DNA of 64,000 nt from an uncultured Desulfobacterales bacterium (GTDB taxonomy: Bacteria; Desulfobacterota; Desulfobulbia; Desulfobulbales; Desulfocapsaceae). The stretch covers positions 134,217 through 198,216 of the forward strand of contig CALGIJ010000039.1 of the NCBI GenBank assembly GCA_937915545.1. Reading direction: 5' to 3'. A model generated the notes under the pieces. The model ran no database searches and was not told the DNA's origin. It saw only the letters and a list, made by a program, of their open reading frames with translations. Of the stretch, positions 18,226 through 28,388 are shown piece by piece. Position 1 is the stretch's first letter. Each line of letters starts with the position of its first letter. The position numbers were made by a program, and so were the translations under genes.

Positions 18226-18300
18226 ACATTTTTGCAGGTTTCCCGGTTCTCCTCCACATTTCTGCAGCTTTCCGACAGAGAGGTCTTGGCAGACTCTGTC
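18226..18300 (+). promoter_or_regulatory. Candidate upstream activator sites of the porin gene
   Basis: An 18-bp sequence ACATTTYTGCAGSTTTCC occurs twice, at 18226-18243 and 18256-18273, exactly 30 bases apart (about three helical turns). A perfect 7-bp inverted repeat (GACAGAG at 18274-18280, CTCTGTC at 18294-18300) follows. The block lies about 60-130 bases upstream of a sigma-54 -24/-12 element, the usual place for enhancer-binding protein sites. The activator is unknown. Confidence 0.5.
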
Positions 18301-18355
18301 CGGCAGTTCCTCCTTAGTTGTTTGAAATACATACGTTTTTCGTCTTTTGCGTTCC

Positions 18356-18371
18356 TGGCCCGGTCCTTGCT
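18356..18371 (+). promoter_or_regulatory. Sigma-54 (RpoN) promoter
   Basis: The sequence TGGCCCGGTCCTTGCT matches TGGCACG-N4-TTGCW with one mismatch. The invariant GG (18357-18358) and GC (18369-18370) are separated by exactly 10 bases. Transcription would start near 18382, giving a leader of about 100 bases to the outer-membrane protein gene. Confidence 0.75.
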
Positions 18372-18479
18372 TTTCTCTTCTGTAAATGGGGTTGACCACC
18401 GGCAGCGCTCGTAGCGGCGCTGTCCCTATCGTGGAGGTGGTCACCAGGTCGAGAATCAACCTCAAGGGAGAGAAGCGTC

Positions 18480-19250
18480 ATGAACGGGAAGCTATGGGTG
18501 GCAGTTGGAGGAGTTGCCGTGACTATGCTGTGTAGCGCTTTGCCGGTGATGGCCGAGGAGGCTGACAAGCCGACGGCGGGCCTTGATGTCGGCGCCTTCA
18601 GCAAATATGTGTGGCGGGGGCTGGAGCTGAGCAAGGACAGCATCGTCGTCCAGCCTTCGGCGACCATCGGCTACAAGGGGGCGAGCGTCAATGTCTGGGG
18701 CAACCTCGATACCGACAACGAGGCCTATGATGGCGCCAAGTACAACGAAACCGACCTCACCCTCTCCTACGCCACCACCTTCGGCCCGGTCAAAGTGGGA
18801 GGCGGCTATATCTATTACGGTCTCGACGGCCTCACCGATTCCCAGGAGGTGTACGGATCGGTTGGCCTCAACACCCTGCTCAACCCAACCATCACCGTCT
18901 ATCGGGAAATCGCCCACACCCCGGCCTGGTATATCAATGTCGGGGTCTCCCACTCCCAGGAACTGGTCAAGGATATCACCCTCGATGCTGCCGCCTCGGT
19001 CGGCTATTATCATTCCGACGACAGTGGCTTCGCCGAAGCCGGCGACCCTTCCGAGAAATATCGGCAGCTTCATAACGGCCTGGTGTCGCTGGGGATGACC
19101 ATCCCCTTTGGCGGCTACTTCACCGTCAAGCCGGTTGTTTCCTATTCCTTCCCGCTGTCCGACAAGGCCGAAGAGTACATCGAATCGGTCAGCCTGAGCG
19201 ACGAGTCGAGCTTCTTCTTCGGTGGCCTCACCCTGTCGATGGCCTTCTGA
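18480..19250 (+). CDS. TorF/Gcw_chp-type outer-membrane beta-barrel protein
   Basis: 256-residue exported protein. Residues 1-25 are a signal peptide ending VMAEE. The mature N-terminus (LDVGAFSKYVWRGLELS) is the hallmark of Gcw_chp/TorF-like putative porins, and the rest alternates in beta-strand fashion and ends in Phe, the usual outer-membrane insertion signal. AGGGAG at 18465-18470 is the ribosome site. Expression probably depends on sigma-54. Transport role is inferred. Confidence 0.8.
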   Translation: MNGKLWVAVGGVAVTMLCSALPVMAEEADKPTAGLDVGAFSKYVWRGLELSKDSIVVQPSATIGYKGASVNVWGNLDTDNEAYDGAKYNETDLTLSYATTFGPVKVGGGYIYYGLDGLTDSQEVYGSVGLNTLLNPTITVYREIAHTPAWYINVGVSHSQELVKDITLDAAASVGYYHSDDSGFAEAGDPSEKYRQLHNGLVSLGMTIPFGGYFTVKPVVSYSFPLSDKAEEYIESVSLSDESSFFFGGLTLSMAF

Positions 19251-19348
19251 GCGTAATGGCAGGACGCGGGCGGGTCGAGGGTCGACCGTTTCCCGTGAAA
19301 CATCAGCCGGTTGTTTGACGCACCGCCGATCAGTCGTGGTAACCATTG

Positions 19349-19387
19349 GCCCGCCAGGCCCCCTAACGGGGCTTGGCGGGCTTTTTT
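19349..19387 (+). terminator. Intrinsic terminator after the outer-membrane protein gene
   Basis: A 14-bp stem (19349-19362 with 19368-19381, including G-T pairs) is followed by six T residues at 19382-19387. It also lies just beyond the 3' end of the converging giant gene. Confidence 0.88.
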
Positions 19388-19394
19388 GTGCCGT

Positions 19395-22300
19395 TCAGAC
19401 AAGGAAGATGGCTTCTTCGTCCCCTGGAGACAGATGGGGCGCCGGGGTGTCGAGGAGCGGCTCGGACATAGATGTGTCGGCAGGGGTGAGAGTGTCGGTG
19501 GTGTCGGCGGCAGTCGGCCCGGTGGCGATGTCGGCAAGCAGCTGGCTGACCAGGCGATTGACCTCGTTGGCAAACGCGTCGTCGTGCTGTGGAGCGTCGC
19601 ACCCCTGGGAGGGGTCGAGCGGCCCGTTCGAAGGTTGCTCCACCATGGAGGGGCTGGCTGGAGAGGCGATGACCGACCCATCTCCCGGCTGGGCTGTCGC
19701 GAGGCCCTGGCCGGTGTCCTCCATCGGTGAAAGCATGGATGCAGCGGATGTGGCGTCGCCTGCCTGACTCGCCGAGTCGGTTGTCAGCGTCATTGCCGAT
19801 ATCGCCGGCGGAGAGGCGGCGGCAATGGTCATCCCGCTTGGCTGGGGTACCGCTGCGGCGGATGGATCGATGCTTTCGGCTGATGGGGAGATGTGGCAAT
19901 CGAGGGTGGCGTCGCTTCCCAGACCAGTCCCTTCCCCCTCCGCAAGGTCGTGACCTGTGGCAGTGGTGGTGGCGAGCCCCTCCTCCTGCACCGCCATGGC
20001 GAGGGGCTCGCCAGCCGCACCAGGCACCAGCCGCAGAGGCGTACTGGTGGCGGGCTCGCCTCCCGCTGCTGTTTCGGCGAAGGCCTGCGTACCGTTCGAG
20101 CCTTTAGAGAGGCCGACATCGCCGAGCAGGCCGACGGTGCCGTCGCACTTCTCGTAGGTCCCCATGCCGAAGACGATGTTGCCTTCCACCAGGGCTATCT
20201 GCTCGTCGCTGGCCAGGGAGATGGCTGTAATACCCATCTCGTCCAGGGCGGCGAACTCGTCGGGGCTGCAGACGCCGTCGCTGTCACCGTCCCGCCACAC
20301 CCCGAACTCCTTCCAGGCAGCGTCTCTGCTATCGAGGCTGCCGCTGCTGTCGCTGTCGAAATGGCGCAAACCCTCGAGGTCGGTGGTCGCCCCGGGAAGG
20401 TAGCCGGCAAAGGACAGCTCGCAGCCGCTGCGCACGACACCGTCGCCATCGAGGTCCCAGGCAAGCAGGCCGTCGTCGCTTCCCACCCAGCCGCAGGCCT
20501 GGGGCTGGCCGTCGCCGTTCCAGTCGAAGGCGATGCCGGCGGCGATGTCGAGGAGCTCGACACCATCGTCGTCGAGGTCGAGGACCACCGGGGTGTACTG
20601 GTGATACCCATCGTCCCGTGACAGGCGACCGACCTCGACGAAGATGGTGCCGCTCGCCCCGCTGGTGTCGGTGACGGTCAGGGTGAGGGTGGCCTCCTCG
20701 GTATCGCCCTTGAACTTGAAGGTATAGCCTTCGTCGGTCAGGGAACCCTCGCTTGGCGCCGAACAGGAGATGCCGACGATCTCACCGGGATCGCCCCAGG
20801 TGTTGCCGCCGTTGGGGTCGGAGGCATGGAAGTTGAACCATACCGTATAGCTGTTCTTCCAGGCGATATCGTAGAGGCCTGAGAAGAGCGGGGCGAAGTT
20901 GTGCTCGCGGATGTCGGGGATGGTCAGCCGGCTGGCGACCTGCCCGCCATTGCCGTCGGAGACGGTATAGGCGATGACCACCCGGTCTTCGCGGAACGCC
21001 GGTTTGACCCGGAGGTCGCCGCCGGAGATGGCCACCTCGGCGTCGCCCTCGACCACCCTCGGGTCGATGATGCTCAAGCGGTCGCCGTCGATATCGACGT
21101 CGTTGGCGAGCAGCCCGCTTATGCTGTAGGAGTTCCATACGCTGTCCTCGGCGGGGGAGGCGATATCCTCCTCGACCAGGGGCAGGTCGTTGACCGGCTG
21201 CACGAAGATCTCGGAAGCAACCGTGGAAGCGGCGCCATAGCTGTCCACCACGGCGTAGGTGAAGCTGTCGACACCGCAGAAGTTGGCATCAGGCACATAG
21301 AAGATGGTGCCGCTGCCCTGATCCCAGGTGATGTCGCCATGGCTCGCCCCGCCGACGCCGGCGAAGCTGATGGCGTCGCTTTCCCAGGGGCTGGCCATCT
21401 CGACGTCGCTGTCGTTGGCCATCAGGCCGGCGACGGCAAAGGAGAAGGAGTTGTCCTCCACCGCCCCGAAGAGGCGCTCGCCCTGGAGGATTGGGGCGTC
21501 GTTGACCGGGGAGATGTCGAACATGGCATAGGTATACACCGGCTCGCTGATGCCGTCGCCGACCGTGTAACGGAAATAGGCCTGGCCGGGATAGAGGTTG
21601 TTGAAGTTCAGCTCCGGCGTAAAGAGGATGGAGCCGTCCGCCTGCAGGCTGACCTGGCAGTGCTCGGCCTGGTCGACGGCGGTGATGGTCATGGCATCGC
21701 CGTCGATATCGCTGTCGTTGGCGAGGAGGGTGGCCTGGGGGATGACCGAACAGACATCCTCCTCGGTGAGGAGCAGCTCGGCGTAGACGTCGGGCGGGGT
21801 GTTGATGCGCACGTCGAGCCAGGCGGTGGCGGTGGCCGTCTGGCCGCTGCCGTCGCTGATCTCGTAGGTGAAGCGGTCGATGCCCACCCAGTCGTCTTCC
21901 GGGGCGACATAGCGCAGCAGGCCAGAGGGGGCAAGGCTGACGCTGCCATATTCCGCCTGGCCCACCGCGACAAGCTGCAGGGGGTCGCCATCGACGTCGT
22001 AGTCGTTGGCGGTGAAGGTCGAGGGCCGGTAAACATTCTCCCAGGCGCTGTTGGACCAGGCGAGGATGCGCTCGTCGTCCGTGGCCACCGGGGCGTCGTT
22101 GACCCCGGCGATGGCGATATCCACCCGGCCGATGCCAACCCCGCCCTCGCTGTCGACGAGGCGGTACAGGAAGGCGGCGTCACCGAAAAAGTCGCGGTCG
22201 GGGAGGAAATGTACCAGGCCCTGCCGATCGATAGAGACATCGCCGCCTGAGGAGCTCTCGAAGCCGGAAAAGCGTAGGGTGGCGCCATCCTCGGTGTCGC

Positions 22301-25300
22301 TGCCGCAGGCCAGCAGGTCGGCCGCCGCCAGGGTGACCGCCTCGCCCTCGACGCCGTCGCGGAGGAGGGGGGCCACCGTCGGCAGGTCGTTGATCGGGGC
22401 GAGGAAGATGGCCAGCTGCCCGGCGACGGTTTCCCCTGCGGAATTGCGCGCCTGGTAGGAGAAGCCGGCTTCGCCATAAGAGTCGGCCAGGGGAATGAAG
22501 GCCGGCAGGCCGCCGACTGTGGTGAAGACGCCACCGCTGACCTCGTCGACACTCTCGAGGGTGAAGGCCTCGCCGTCGCCATCGTAGAGAAATTTGGCGA
22601 TTTCCTCGGGGGTGAAGACCAGCGGGGTGTCCTCGCGCCAGTGCAGGCGGTCGGCGATGACTGTCGGCACATCGGGGAGGTTGCGCACCCCTACCTTCAC
22701 CCAGGCGGTGGCCTGGTGGCCTTCCTGGTCCTCGACGCGGTAGGCGAAACCGGCCTCCTCGCCGGAATAGTCGCGATCAGGGAGAAAGCGCAGCAGCCCG
22801 CCGTCGCGCTCTACCCTGCCATGACTGACCTCGGCGATATCGATGAAGGTCAGCGGGCCGTCGTCGTCGTGATCGTTGGCGATGAGGTCGGCGATGGCGA
22901 CGGATAGCGCCTCTTCCTCATCGGTGGACAGGGTGTCGGCGCCGAAGCGGGTCGGGTCGTCGACGGAGCGGATTTCGAGGTCGAGAGTTCCGGCGATGGT
23001 GGCGCCGCTGGCGTCGCTGGCGAGGAACTCGACCTGTCCCTGGCCGTGGGCGTTGGCCTGGGGGGTATAGGTGTAGAGGGAGCCGTCGTGGCTGATGGTG
23101 CCGTCGTCCCGCGCGATCAACGACAGCAGGGTGAGCGCCTCGCCGTCGCGGTCGGTGATAAAGCGGGCCAGCGTGTCGCCGTCGAAGAGCAAGGCTGTGT
23201 CTTCGTCAAGGAACAACGTGGCGGCAATCTGCTCCGGGCTATCGTTGCTGGCGAAGATGTTCACCGCGACGCGGCCAAGGGTCCGGCCGCCGCTGGGGTC
23301 TTCGACCGCGTAGGTGAACCCGGCTCCTCCGCAGTAGTCAGCGTCGGGGGTGAAGACCAGCGTGCCCTGGCCGTCGTCCGCCACCTGACCATGTTCGGCA
23401 TCGGCCACCCCGGCAAAGCGCAGCGGGCCGTCTTTGTCGTGGGCACCGGCGAGCAGCGAGAGGGTGGTCAGCGACACCGCCTCGTCCTCTGTCGTGTAAA
23501 GGTCGACTGCTGCCAGGGTGGCCGGGTCGTCGGCGGGGAGGATGGAGAGCTGCAGGGTGGCCGTGGCCTCGCTTGTCCCGTCGCTGATGGTCAGGCGCAG
23601 CTCGCCGGGGCCGTGGAAGTCGACATCGGGGGTGAAGGTGAACAGGCCGGCCTCGCTGGAGACGGTGCCGCCGCTGGTGGCTTCCATCGCCGAGACCCGC
23701 AGGGCGTCGCCATCGCTATCGCTGGCAACACGGGCCAGGGTGGCGTTGTCGAAGATCAGCGGGCTGTCTTCGCAGAGGGTCAGGCTCAGGGTGGCGAAGG
23801 TCGGCGGGTCGTCACGCGGTGTCACTGATACCGCCACCCGGCCGGAGCTGATCAGGCCCTGGTCGTCGGCCACCAGGCAGGTGAAGCCGGCTTCGTTGCC
23901 GAAATACTCGGCATCGGGGGTGAAGCGGATCTCGTCGCCCTGCACCTCGACGGTGCCGTGCTCGGCAGGGCCGAGGCCGGCGAAGAGGACGCTGGGCCCG
24001 TCCGGGTCGTGGTCGTTGGCAAGCAACAGGGCGATGGGGACCGACACCGCCACATCCTCGGCGGTGCTCAGGCTGTCCTCGCCTACGGTCACCGCGTCGT
24101 TGACCGGGAGGATCTCGAACTCGAGGTGGCCCGCGGCGGTGCCGCGATGGTTGTCGCTGACCACATAGTCGAAGGATGCGATGCCGGAGAAGTTCTCGTC
24201 GGGGATGAAGGTGAAATGGCCGGCCGAGGCGACGAAGCTGCCGCCGCGCACATTGTCGACGGCCTCGAGGCGCAGTTGGTCGCCATCCGGATCGTGAACG
24301 AAGGTGGCGATCTCTTCGGCGGTGAAGGCCAGGGGGTTGTCTTCGTAGATGGGACCGTGGCTTGTGGCGACCACCTGCGGCGGCTGGCGGAGATCCTGCA
24401 CTTCCACCGCGACATGGGCGGAGGCGGAGAGCCCGGAGCCGTCAGCCACGGTGTACGAGAAGCCGGGCCCGAGGCCGGAGAAGCAGGCCTCCGGGGTGAA
24501 GCGGATGGAGCCGTCGTCCATGAGCTCGACGCTGCCATGGTCGGCTGGGCCGAGGCTGACCAGGGTGAGCGGCTGACCGTCGTACTCGCGGTCGTTATGC
24601 AGCAGGCGGGCAGCAGAGACGGTCAGGCTGCGCCCTTCCAGGGTAAGGAATCGGTCGTCCTGAGGAGCTGGCGGCGTGGGCGCATCCCCATAGCTGAGGG
24701 TGGCCCTGGCCATGGCCGGGTAGGCGTAGCCGTCAGCGGCCCAGTAGGCGAAGGTCACCTCGCCGCTAAAGCCGGGATCGGGCAGGTAGGTGAGTTCTCC
24801 GTTGCAGAGGGCTACCCGGCCGCCGCTCAGGCCGCTCACGTGATCGATGAAGAGTGGGTCGCCATCGGGGTCGTGGTCGTTGGCGAGCAGCCGAGCGAGG
24901 GGGAAAGGTTCGCCCTCGGCAAGGGAGACATGGTCGTCTTCCAGGGCCGGCGGCCGGTTGACTCCGTCGACGATGATCGCCGCCTGTTTTTCGATGAGGC
25001 GGCCGGAGGTGTCTTCGAGCAGATAGCTGAAGGAGGCGGTGCCGGTGAACCCCGGCGACGGCTGGAAGCGGCAGTCGCCGTTGGCGTCCAGGGAAACCGA
25101 GCCGCCCTTGGCGGCGCCGAAGGAGACAAAGCGGAGGCTGCTGGCGGTGTCACCATACTGGCCGTGCTGCAGGTCGTCACTGAGCTCGGGGAAGAGGAAG
25201 CGCAGCCGGGTATCGGCGGCCATGCGGAAGATTGGCCCGTTGGCAGGGGCCGGGCCATCGGGGAGGGCGGCGGCCTCCTCCGCCCCGAGGCGATACCCGC

Positions 25301-28300
25301 TAAAGCTTTCCCCCGGACTGTGGCGGGTTTCCGCCTGTCGGTCGCTGCCGGCTTGCGGCGTATTCGCCAGGCTTGCCGCATTCGACGCGGCAGTGCCGGC
25401 TTTTGCCAGGGGCGTGAGATCGTCGCTGTCTGGGCGGCCGCGCCAGCCGCTCCTGCTGCCATCGCGCCGCAGTGCCAGCCAGTCATGGGGGTCTTGCTGG
25501 AGTGGTGTGCCGATGCTCTCCAGCGGTGGCAGCGGCTCGAGCCAGGGCCTGGTGGCCGCAAAGCTAGCACTGTTCAGGGCGGCTTCATCGATCTGCCCGC
25601 CGCCTTGCGCGCTGTCCCGGGGAAGGGCGGCGTCTTCGGCGGGGATGGCATTGCTCTCCACGGTCGCATCCCTGGCCTCTTCGGGAGAAAGGGGGCGGCC
25701 GTTGGAGAGGGGGAGGGCAAGCGGCGCCGCCGCAGCGGTGCCGGCGGCCAGACCGGCTAGGCCGCCGGTCAGGCCCAGGGCCATGAGAAGCAGATCCGTG
25801 CCGACCCCGGAGAAGGTGTTGTCGAGGGCGATGACCTCGAGGATTTTCCCCATGCGCTGGATGGGGAGCTGTTCCTCGCGCAGGGGCAGCGACTGAACCG
25901 CCGTGGCGGCGAAGTGCTGCCCCTGCGGTCCGGCGTTGCCGCCGCCGCGCAGGACGCCGCTGCCGGCACTGTAGCCGCGCAGGTCGCCAGTCTCGCCATA
26001 GGTATAAGTGATGCCGTTTTTGGTAAAGCCATAGCCGGCCATGATGGCGTCGACCATGGCCAGATCGATGGCGCCATGCACGTCACGGGCAACCAGGACT
26101 GCCGACTCCAGCCGCTCGCCGCGATCGCGGGCGATAAGCACCGTCTGCAGCTCTTCCAGTACCCCCGACATATCGTCGAGGCGGACGCTGACCTTGCCGC
26201 CGCTGTCGTTGCGGAAGGCGATGGACGAGCTTCCCCCGTCGACCATGGTCAGGCAGGGCAGCATGCCGTCGATCTCCAGGCGGCCGCCGCTCTGCCGGTA
26301 GGCTTCCATGACCTCGATAAAGAGCGGAGCGAAGGCATTGACCGTCTCCCTCATCCCCTTATCGCCGCTGAGCTGGGTTTCGATATGGCCGTCTTCGCCG
26401 AGGGTGAAGCTGAGCGTCGCCTGGGGCGGGTCATCATTGCCGAACAAGGCCATGCCGATCTGCAGGGCGATGGCGGCAACCCACCCGTATACCGGAATAC
26501 AGTAGAGGGCATAGGTCGCGGCGGCCAGGGCGATTTGCTCGACGCCGGCCTGAACATTGCCATCGGCAATGGAGAGGATGCCCTGGGCGACACCGATGGC
26601 GCAGCCGATGGCCGGCAAGGCGCTGCCGAGGGAAGTTGCGGTGGCAGATATCGCCGCCCCGGTCATGGCTGAGGTGGCGTGAGCGATCGAGACATAGGTG
26701 GAGAGCCCGCTCTGCACCACCGAGAGGGTCGCCTGGACCTTGGCGATATCGCTGCCCGACTGCATGACCTCGGAGAAGTTTCTGATCGACATGCCGAGAC
26801 CGACCAGGGAGGAGGCGGCCCCGGCATATGCGGCGCCGCCAGCCAGTTGGACCGAGCTGCTGTCGGCCTTGGGATCGCTGAACCAGTTATAGGCACGGAT
26901 GGAACTGCCGACCATGGCGGTGGCATTCTGGGCGATGGCCCAGCCGTCGCCGTCTTCCAGCGCCTTCTGCAGGCCGATAAGGCCGCCGATGGCTCCGGCC
27001 AGCTGCAGAGTCCCGCCAATCTCCTGGCCATATTCCTTGCTGAAGGCTTGGTAGGCCTCGCTGTTGGAATGGACGGAGGCGTCGAGGGACTGCAGCAGAC
27101 CAACCGTGCTCTGATAGATCTGCAGATCATTGCCACTCTTCAGGGCGGCGACCAATGACTCCATCTGATACCCGACACCTTCGATCTCCTGCACCGCCCC
27201 GGCGATTTCGGTAAGGGATTTCCACAGTTCGGGGAGCTGAGAGAAGATGCTGGAGGTGTGCGGTGGTCCTGATGAGTTTTCAGAGCTTTCCTCGGTGGAA
27301 TCGAAATCTTGCTTATCCTGATCACTCGTGGCGAGATCCAGGCGGAGACTCGCAAGATCGGCTTCGGTTGACTTGAGAAGGGAGAGCTCTCTGGTGAGAG
27401 CTTCATACTCCTCTGTCTGTTCTCGATCATTTTGCCCCTGGTACCATTGCATCCTGGAGAGTGTTGTTTCGATGTCGGCGGCAACGGACTCGGCATAATG
27501 GTCGATGAGCATCAATCGCTGGTCTGTACCTGGGGCTGGAAAGAAAAATGCAGCCAGGTCTTCTCGAGTCTTGAGGCTGGAGGCGGCATCCCAGAGCAGA
27601 TCTTTTTGCTCGTCAGGCATGGTGTTGCCATCGAGGATGGCCGATTGCTCGTCTGCGGAAAGGGAAAGAAACTCCTGGGGAGTGAGTTTGGAAAGCTGGG
27701 GGTAAAAAAGAGCCAGGTTTACAGCGATATTGTCAACAGAGTGAGCTTCCAGGAGGGCATAGCCGGGAATGGGGGTGTCGAGGGTGAACTGTCTGCCAGT
27801 ATGCTGTCCACCGAAATGATGTATGATATCCGCATCGGGTTGCAGGTGGAGAAAGTGGTCGCTGTCAGGAAATTCTGAGGCGCTGCCGGGGTCGGCAATT
27901 GCGAAGCCGAATACGTTTATTTTCAGTTCTTCTAAGTATGAGTTCTTTATATGCTGCGCCAAATTTCCCCCTAAAGAGTGGCCTGTAACATGGATCTCAT
28001 TCAGAAGTTGACCTGATGTGACTATTTGTTCTTTAGCGGCAAGAATAAAGTCCTTTGCGGAATCACTTTGATCAGGGGGGAAATGCAGGCTTAATTGCAT
28101 ATCGGCATAAAGGTCTTTCCACGAACTGGATTCAGTACCTCGGATAGCGATCGCTGCTTCTCCTTTCGGGGAGAGAAAGGCATCGGCGGAAAAACCGTTG
28201 GCTGATGCATTAGAACCTGCCTCATCTTCTAAAAGCTCTGATGATCTCCCAATATGTTTCCATCCGACTTCCTGCATCTTCAGCCATAGAGGATCTTTGG

Positions 28301-28358
28301 CAAGATCCTCGGAGTAGGAAAGTTGATCGAGCTGGGTGAGTTCAAGAATAGTGGGCAT
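19395..28358 (-). CDS. Giant type I-secreted protein: lipase-like head, tandem cadherin-like repeats, calcium-loop tail
   Basis: 2987 residues. The ATG read from 28358 has GGAGA upstream; an in-frame TTG at 28376 is less likely. Residues about 60-220 resemble a class-3 lipase: oxyanion-type IRGT, nucleophile elbow GHSLGG (Ser128), Asp in QPDADIIHHFGG (about 175-177) and His in LEAHSVDN (about 206). Residues 450-650 contain long hydrophobic helices rich in Ala/Gly. From about 1134 to 2580 there are some 15 repeats of 90-100 residues with the pattern ND.P......ED......LLANDxDxDGDPL, typical of cadherin-like/tandem-95 domains. Residues 2590-2740 carry several DxDGDG-type calcium loops (DLDDDG, WDLDGDG, DGDSDG). 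A Ser/Thr/Pro-rich tail ends SPGDEEAIFLV. No GGxGxDxxx RTX array is present. Linked exporter genes make it the likely type I substrate; toxin or adhesin role is inferred. Confidence 0.85.
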   Translation of the reverse strand: MPTILELTQLDQLSYSEDLAKDPLWLKMQEVGWKHIGRSSELLEDEAGSNASANGFSADAFLSPKGEAAIAIRGTESSSWKDLYADMQLSLHFPPDQSDSAKDFILAAKEQIVTSGQLLNEIHVTGHSLGGNLAQHIKNSYLEELKINVFGFAIADPGSASEFPDSDHFLHLQPDADIIHHFGGQHTGRQFTLDTPIPGYALLEAHSVDNIAVNLALFYPQLSKLTPQEFLSLSADEQSAILDGNTMPDEQKDLLWDAASSLKTREDLAAFFFPAPGTDQRLMLIDHYAESVAADIETTLSRMQWYQGQNDREQTEEYEALTRELSLLKSTEADLASLRLDLATSDQDKQDFDSTEESSENSSGPPHTSSIFSQLPELWKSLTEIAGAVQEIEGVGYQMESLVAALKSGNDLQIYQSTVGLLQSLDASVHSNSEAYQAFSKEYGQEIGGTLQLAGAIGGLIGLQKALEDGDGWAIAQNATAMVGSSIRAYNWFSDPKADSSSVQLAGGAAYAGAASSLVGLGMSIRNFSEVMQSGSDIAKVQATLSVVQSGLSTYVSIAHATSAMTGAAISATATSLGSALPAIGCAIGVAQGILSIADGNVQAGVEQIALAAATYALYCIPVYGWVAAIALQIGMALFGNDDPPQATLSFTLGEDGHIETQLSGDKGMRETVNAFAPLFIEVMEAYRQSGGRLEIDGMLPCLTMVDGGSSSIAFRNDSGGKVSVRLDDMSGVLEELQTVLIARDRGERLESAVLVARDVHGAIDLAMVDAIMAGYGFTKNGITYTYGETGDLRGYSAGSGVLRGGGNAGPQGQHFAATAVQSLPLREEQLPIQRMGKILEVIALDNTFSGVGTDLLLMALGLTGGLAGLAAGTAAAAPLALPLSNGRPLSPEEARDATVESNAIPAEDAALPRDSAQGGGQIDEAALNSASFAATRPWLEPLPPLESIGTPLQQDPHDWLALRRDGSRSGWRGRPDSDDLTPLAKAGTAASNAASLANTPQAGSDRQAETRHSPGESFSGYRLGAEEAAALPDGPAPANGPIFRMAADTRLRFLFPELSDDLQHGQYGDTASSLRFVSFGAAKGGSVSLDANGDCRFQPSPGFTGTASFSYLLEDTSGRLIEKQAAIIVDGVNRPPALEDDHVSLAEGEPFPLARLLANDHDPDGDPLFIDHVSGLSGGRVALCNGELTYLPDPGFSGEVTFAYWAADGYAYPAMARATLSYGDAPTPPAPQDDRFLTLEGRSLTVSAARLLHNDREYDGQPLTLVSLGPADHGSVELMDDGSIRFTPEACFSGLGPGFSYTVADGSGLSASAHVAVEVQDLRQPPQVVATSHGPIYEDNPLAFTAEEIATFVHDPDGDQLRLEAVDNVRGGSFVASAGHFTFIPDENFSGIASFDYVVSDNHRGTAAGHLEFEILPVNDAVTVGEDSLSTAEDVAVSVPIALLLANDHDPDGPSVLFAGLGPAEHGTVEVQGDEIRFTPDAEYFGNEAGFTCLVADDQGLISSGRVAVSVTPRDDPPTFATLSLTLCEDSPLIFDNATLARVASDSDGDALRVSAMEATSGGTVSSEAGLFTFTPDVDFHGPGELRLTISDGTSEATATLQLSILPADDPATLAAVDLYTTEDEAVSLTTLSLLAGAHDKDGPLRFAGVADAEHGQVADDGQGTLVFTPDADYCGGAGFTYAVEDPSGGRTLGRVAVNIFASNDSPEQIAATLFLDEDTALLFDGDTLARFITDRDGEALTLLSLIARDDGTISHDGSLYTYTPQANAHGQGQVEFLASDASGATIAGTLDLEIRSVDDPTRFGADTLSTDEEEALSVAIADLIANDHDDDGPLTFIDIAEVSHGRVERDGGLLRFLPDRDYSGEEAGFAYRVEDQEGHQATAWVKVGVRNLPDVPTVIADRLHWREDTPLVFTPEEIAKFLYDGDGEAFTLESVDEVSGGVFTTVGGLPAFIPLADSYGEAGFSYQARNSAGETVAGQLAIFLAPINDLPTVAPLLRDGVEGEAVTLAAADLLACGSDTEDGATLRFSGFESSSGGDVSIDRQGLVHFLPDRDFFGDAAFLYRLVDSEGGVGIGRVDIAIAGVNDAPVATDDERILAWSNSAWENVYRPSTFTANDYDVDGDPLQLVAVGQAEYGSVSLAPSGLLRYVAPEDDWVGIDRFTYEISDGSGQTATATAWLDVRINTPPDVYAELLLTEEDVCSVIPQATLLANDSDIDGDAMTITAVDQAEHCQVSLQADGSILFTPELNFNNLYPGQAYFRYTVGDGISEPVYTYAMFDISPVNDAPILQGERLFGAVEDNSFSFAVAGLMANDSDVEMASPWESDAISFAGVGGASHGDITWDQGSGTIFYVPDANFCGVDSFTYAVVDSYGAASTVASEIFVQPVNDLPLVEEDIASPAEDSVWNSYSISGLLANDVDIDGDRLSIIDPRVVEGDAEVAISGGDLRVKPAFREDRVVIAYTVSDGNGGQVASRLTIPDIREHNFAPLFSGLYDIAWKNSYTVWFNFHASDPNGGNTWGDPGEIVGISCSAPSEGSLTDEGYTFKFKGDTEEATLTLTVTDTSGASGTIFVEVGRLSRDDGYHQYTPVVLDLDDDGVELLDIAAGIAFDWNGDGQPQACGWVGSDDGLLAWDLDGDGVVRSGCELSFAGYLPGATTDLEGLRHFDSDSSGSLDSRDAAWKEFGVWRDGDSDGVCSPDEFAALDEMGITAISLASDEQIALVEGNIVFGMGTYEKCDGTVGLLGDVGLSKGSNGTQAFAETAAGGEPATSTPLRLVPGAAGEPLAMAVQEEGLATTTATGHDLAEGEGTGLGSDATLDCHISPSAESIDPSAAAVPQPSGMTIAAASPPAISAMTLTTDSASQAGDATSAASMLSPMEDTGQGLATAQPGDGSVIASPASPSMVEQPSNGPLDPSQGCDAPQHDDAFANEVNRLVSQLLADIATGPTAADTTDTLTPADTSMSEPLLDTPAPHLSPGDEEAIFLV

Positions 28359-28388
28359 AATGGGTCTCCGTGACAAGGATGCGCGTAA

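Noticed and set aside
23958..25760. 600-codon plus-strand frame opposite the giant gene
   Set aside because: Antisense to cadherin-like repeats; Gly/Glu/Val-rich without family features.
19395..28358. RTX nonapeptide (GGxGxDxxx) arrays in the giant protein
   Set aside because: None found; calcium loops are of the DxDGDG type and the repeats are cadherin-like.
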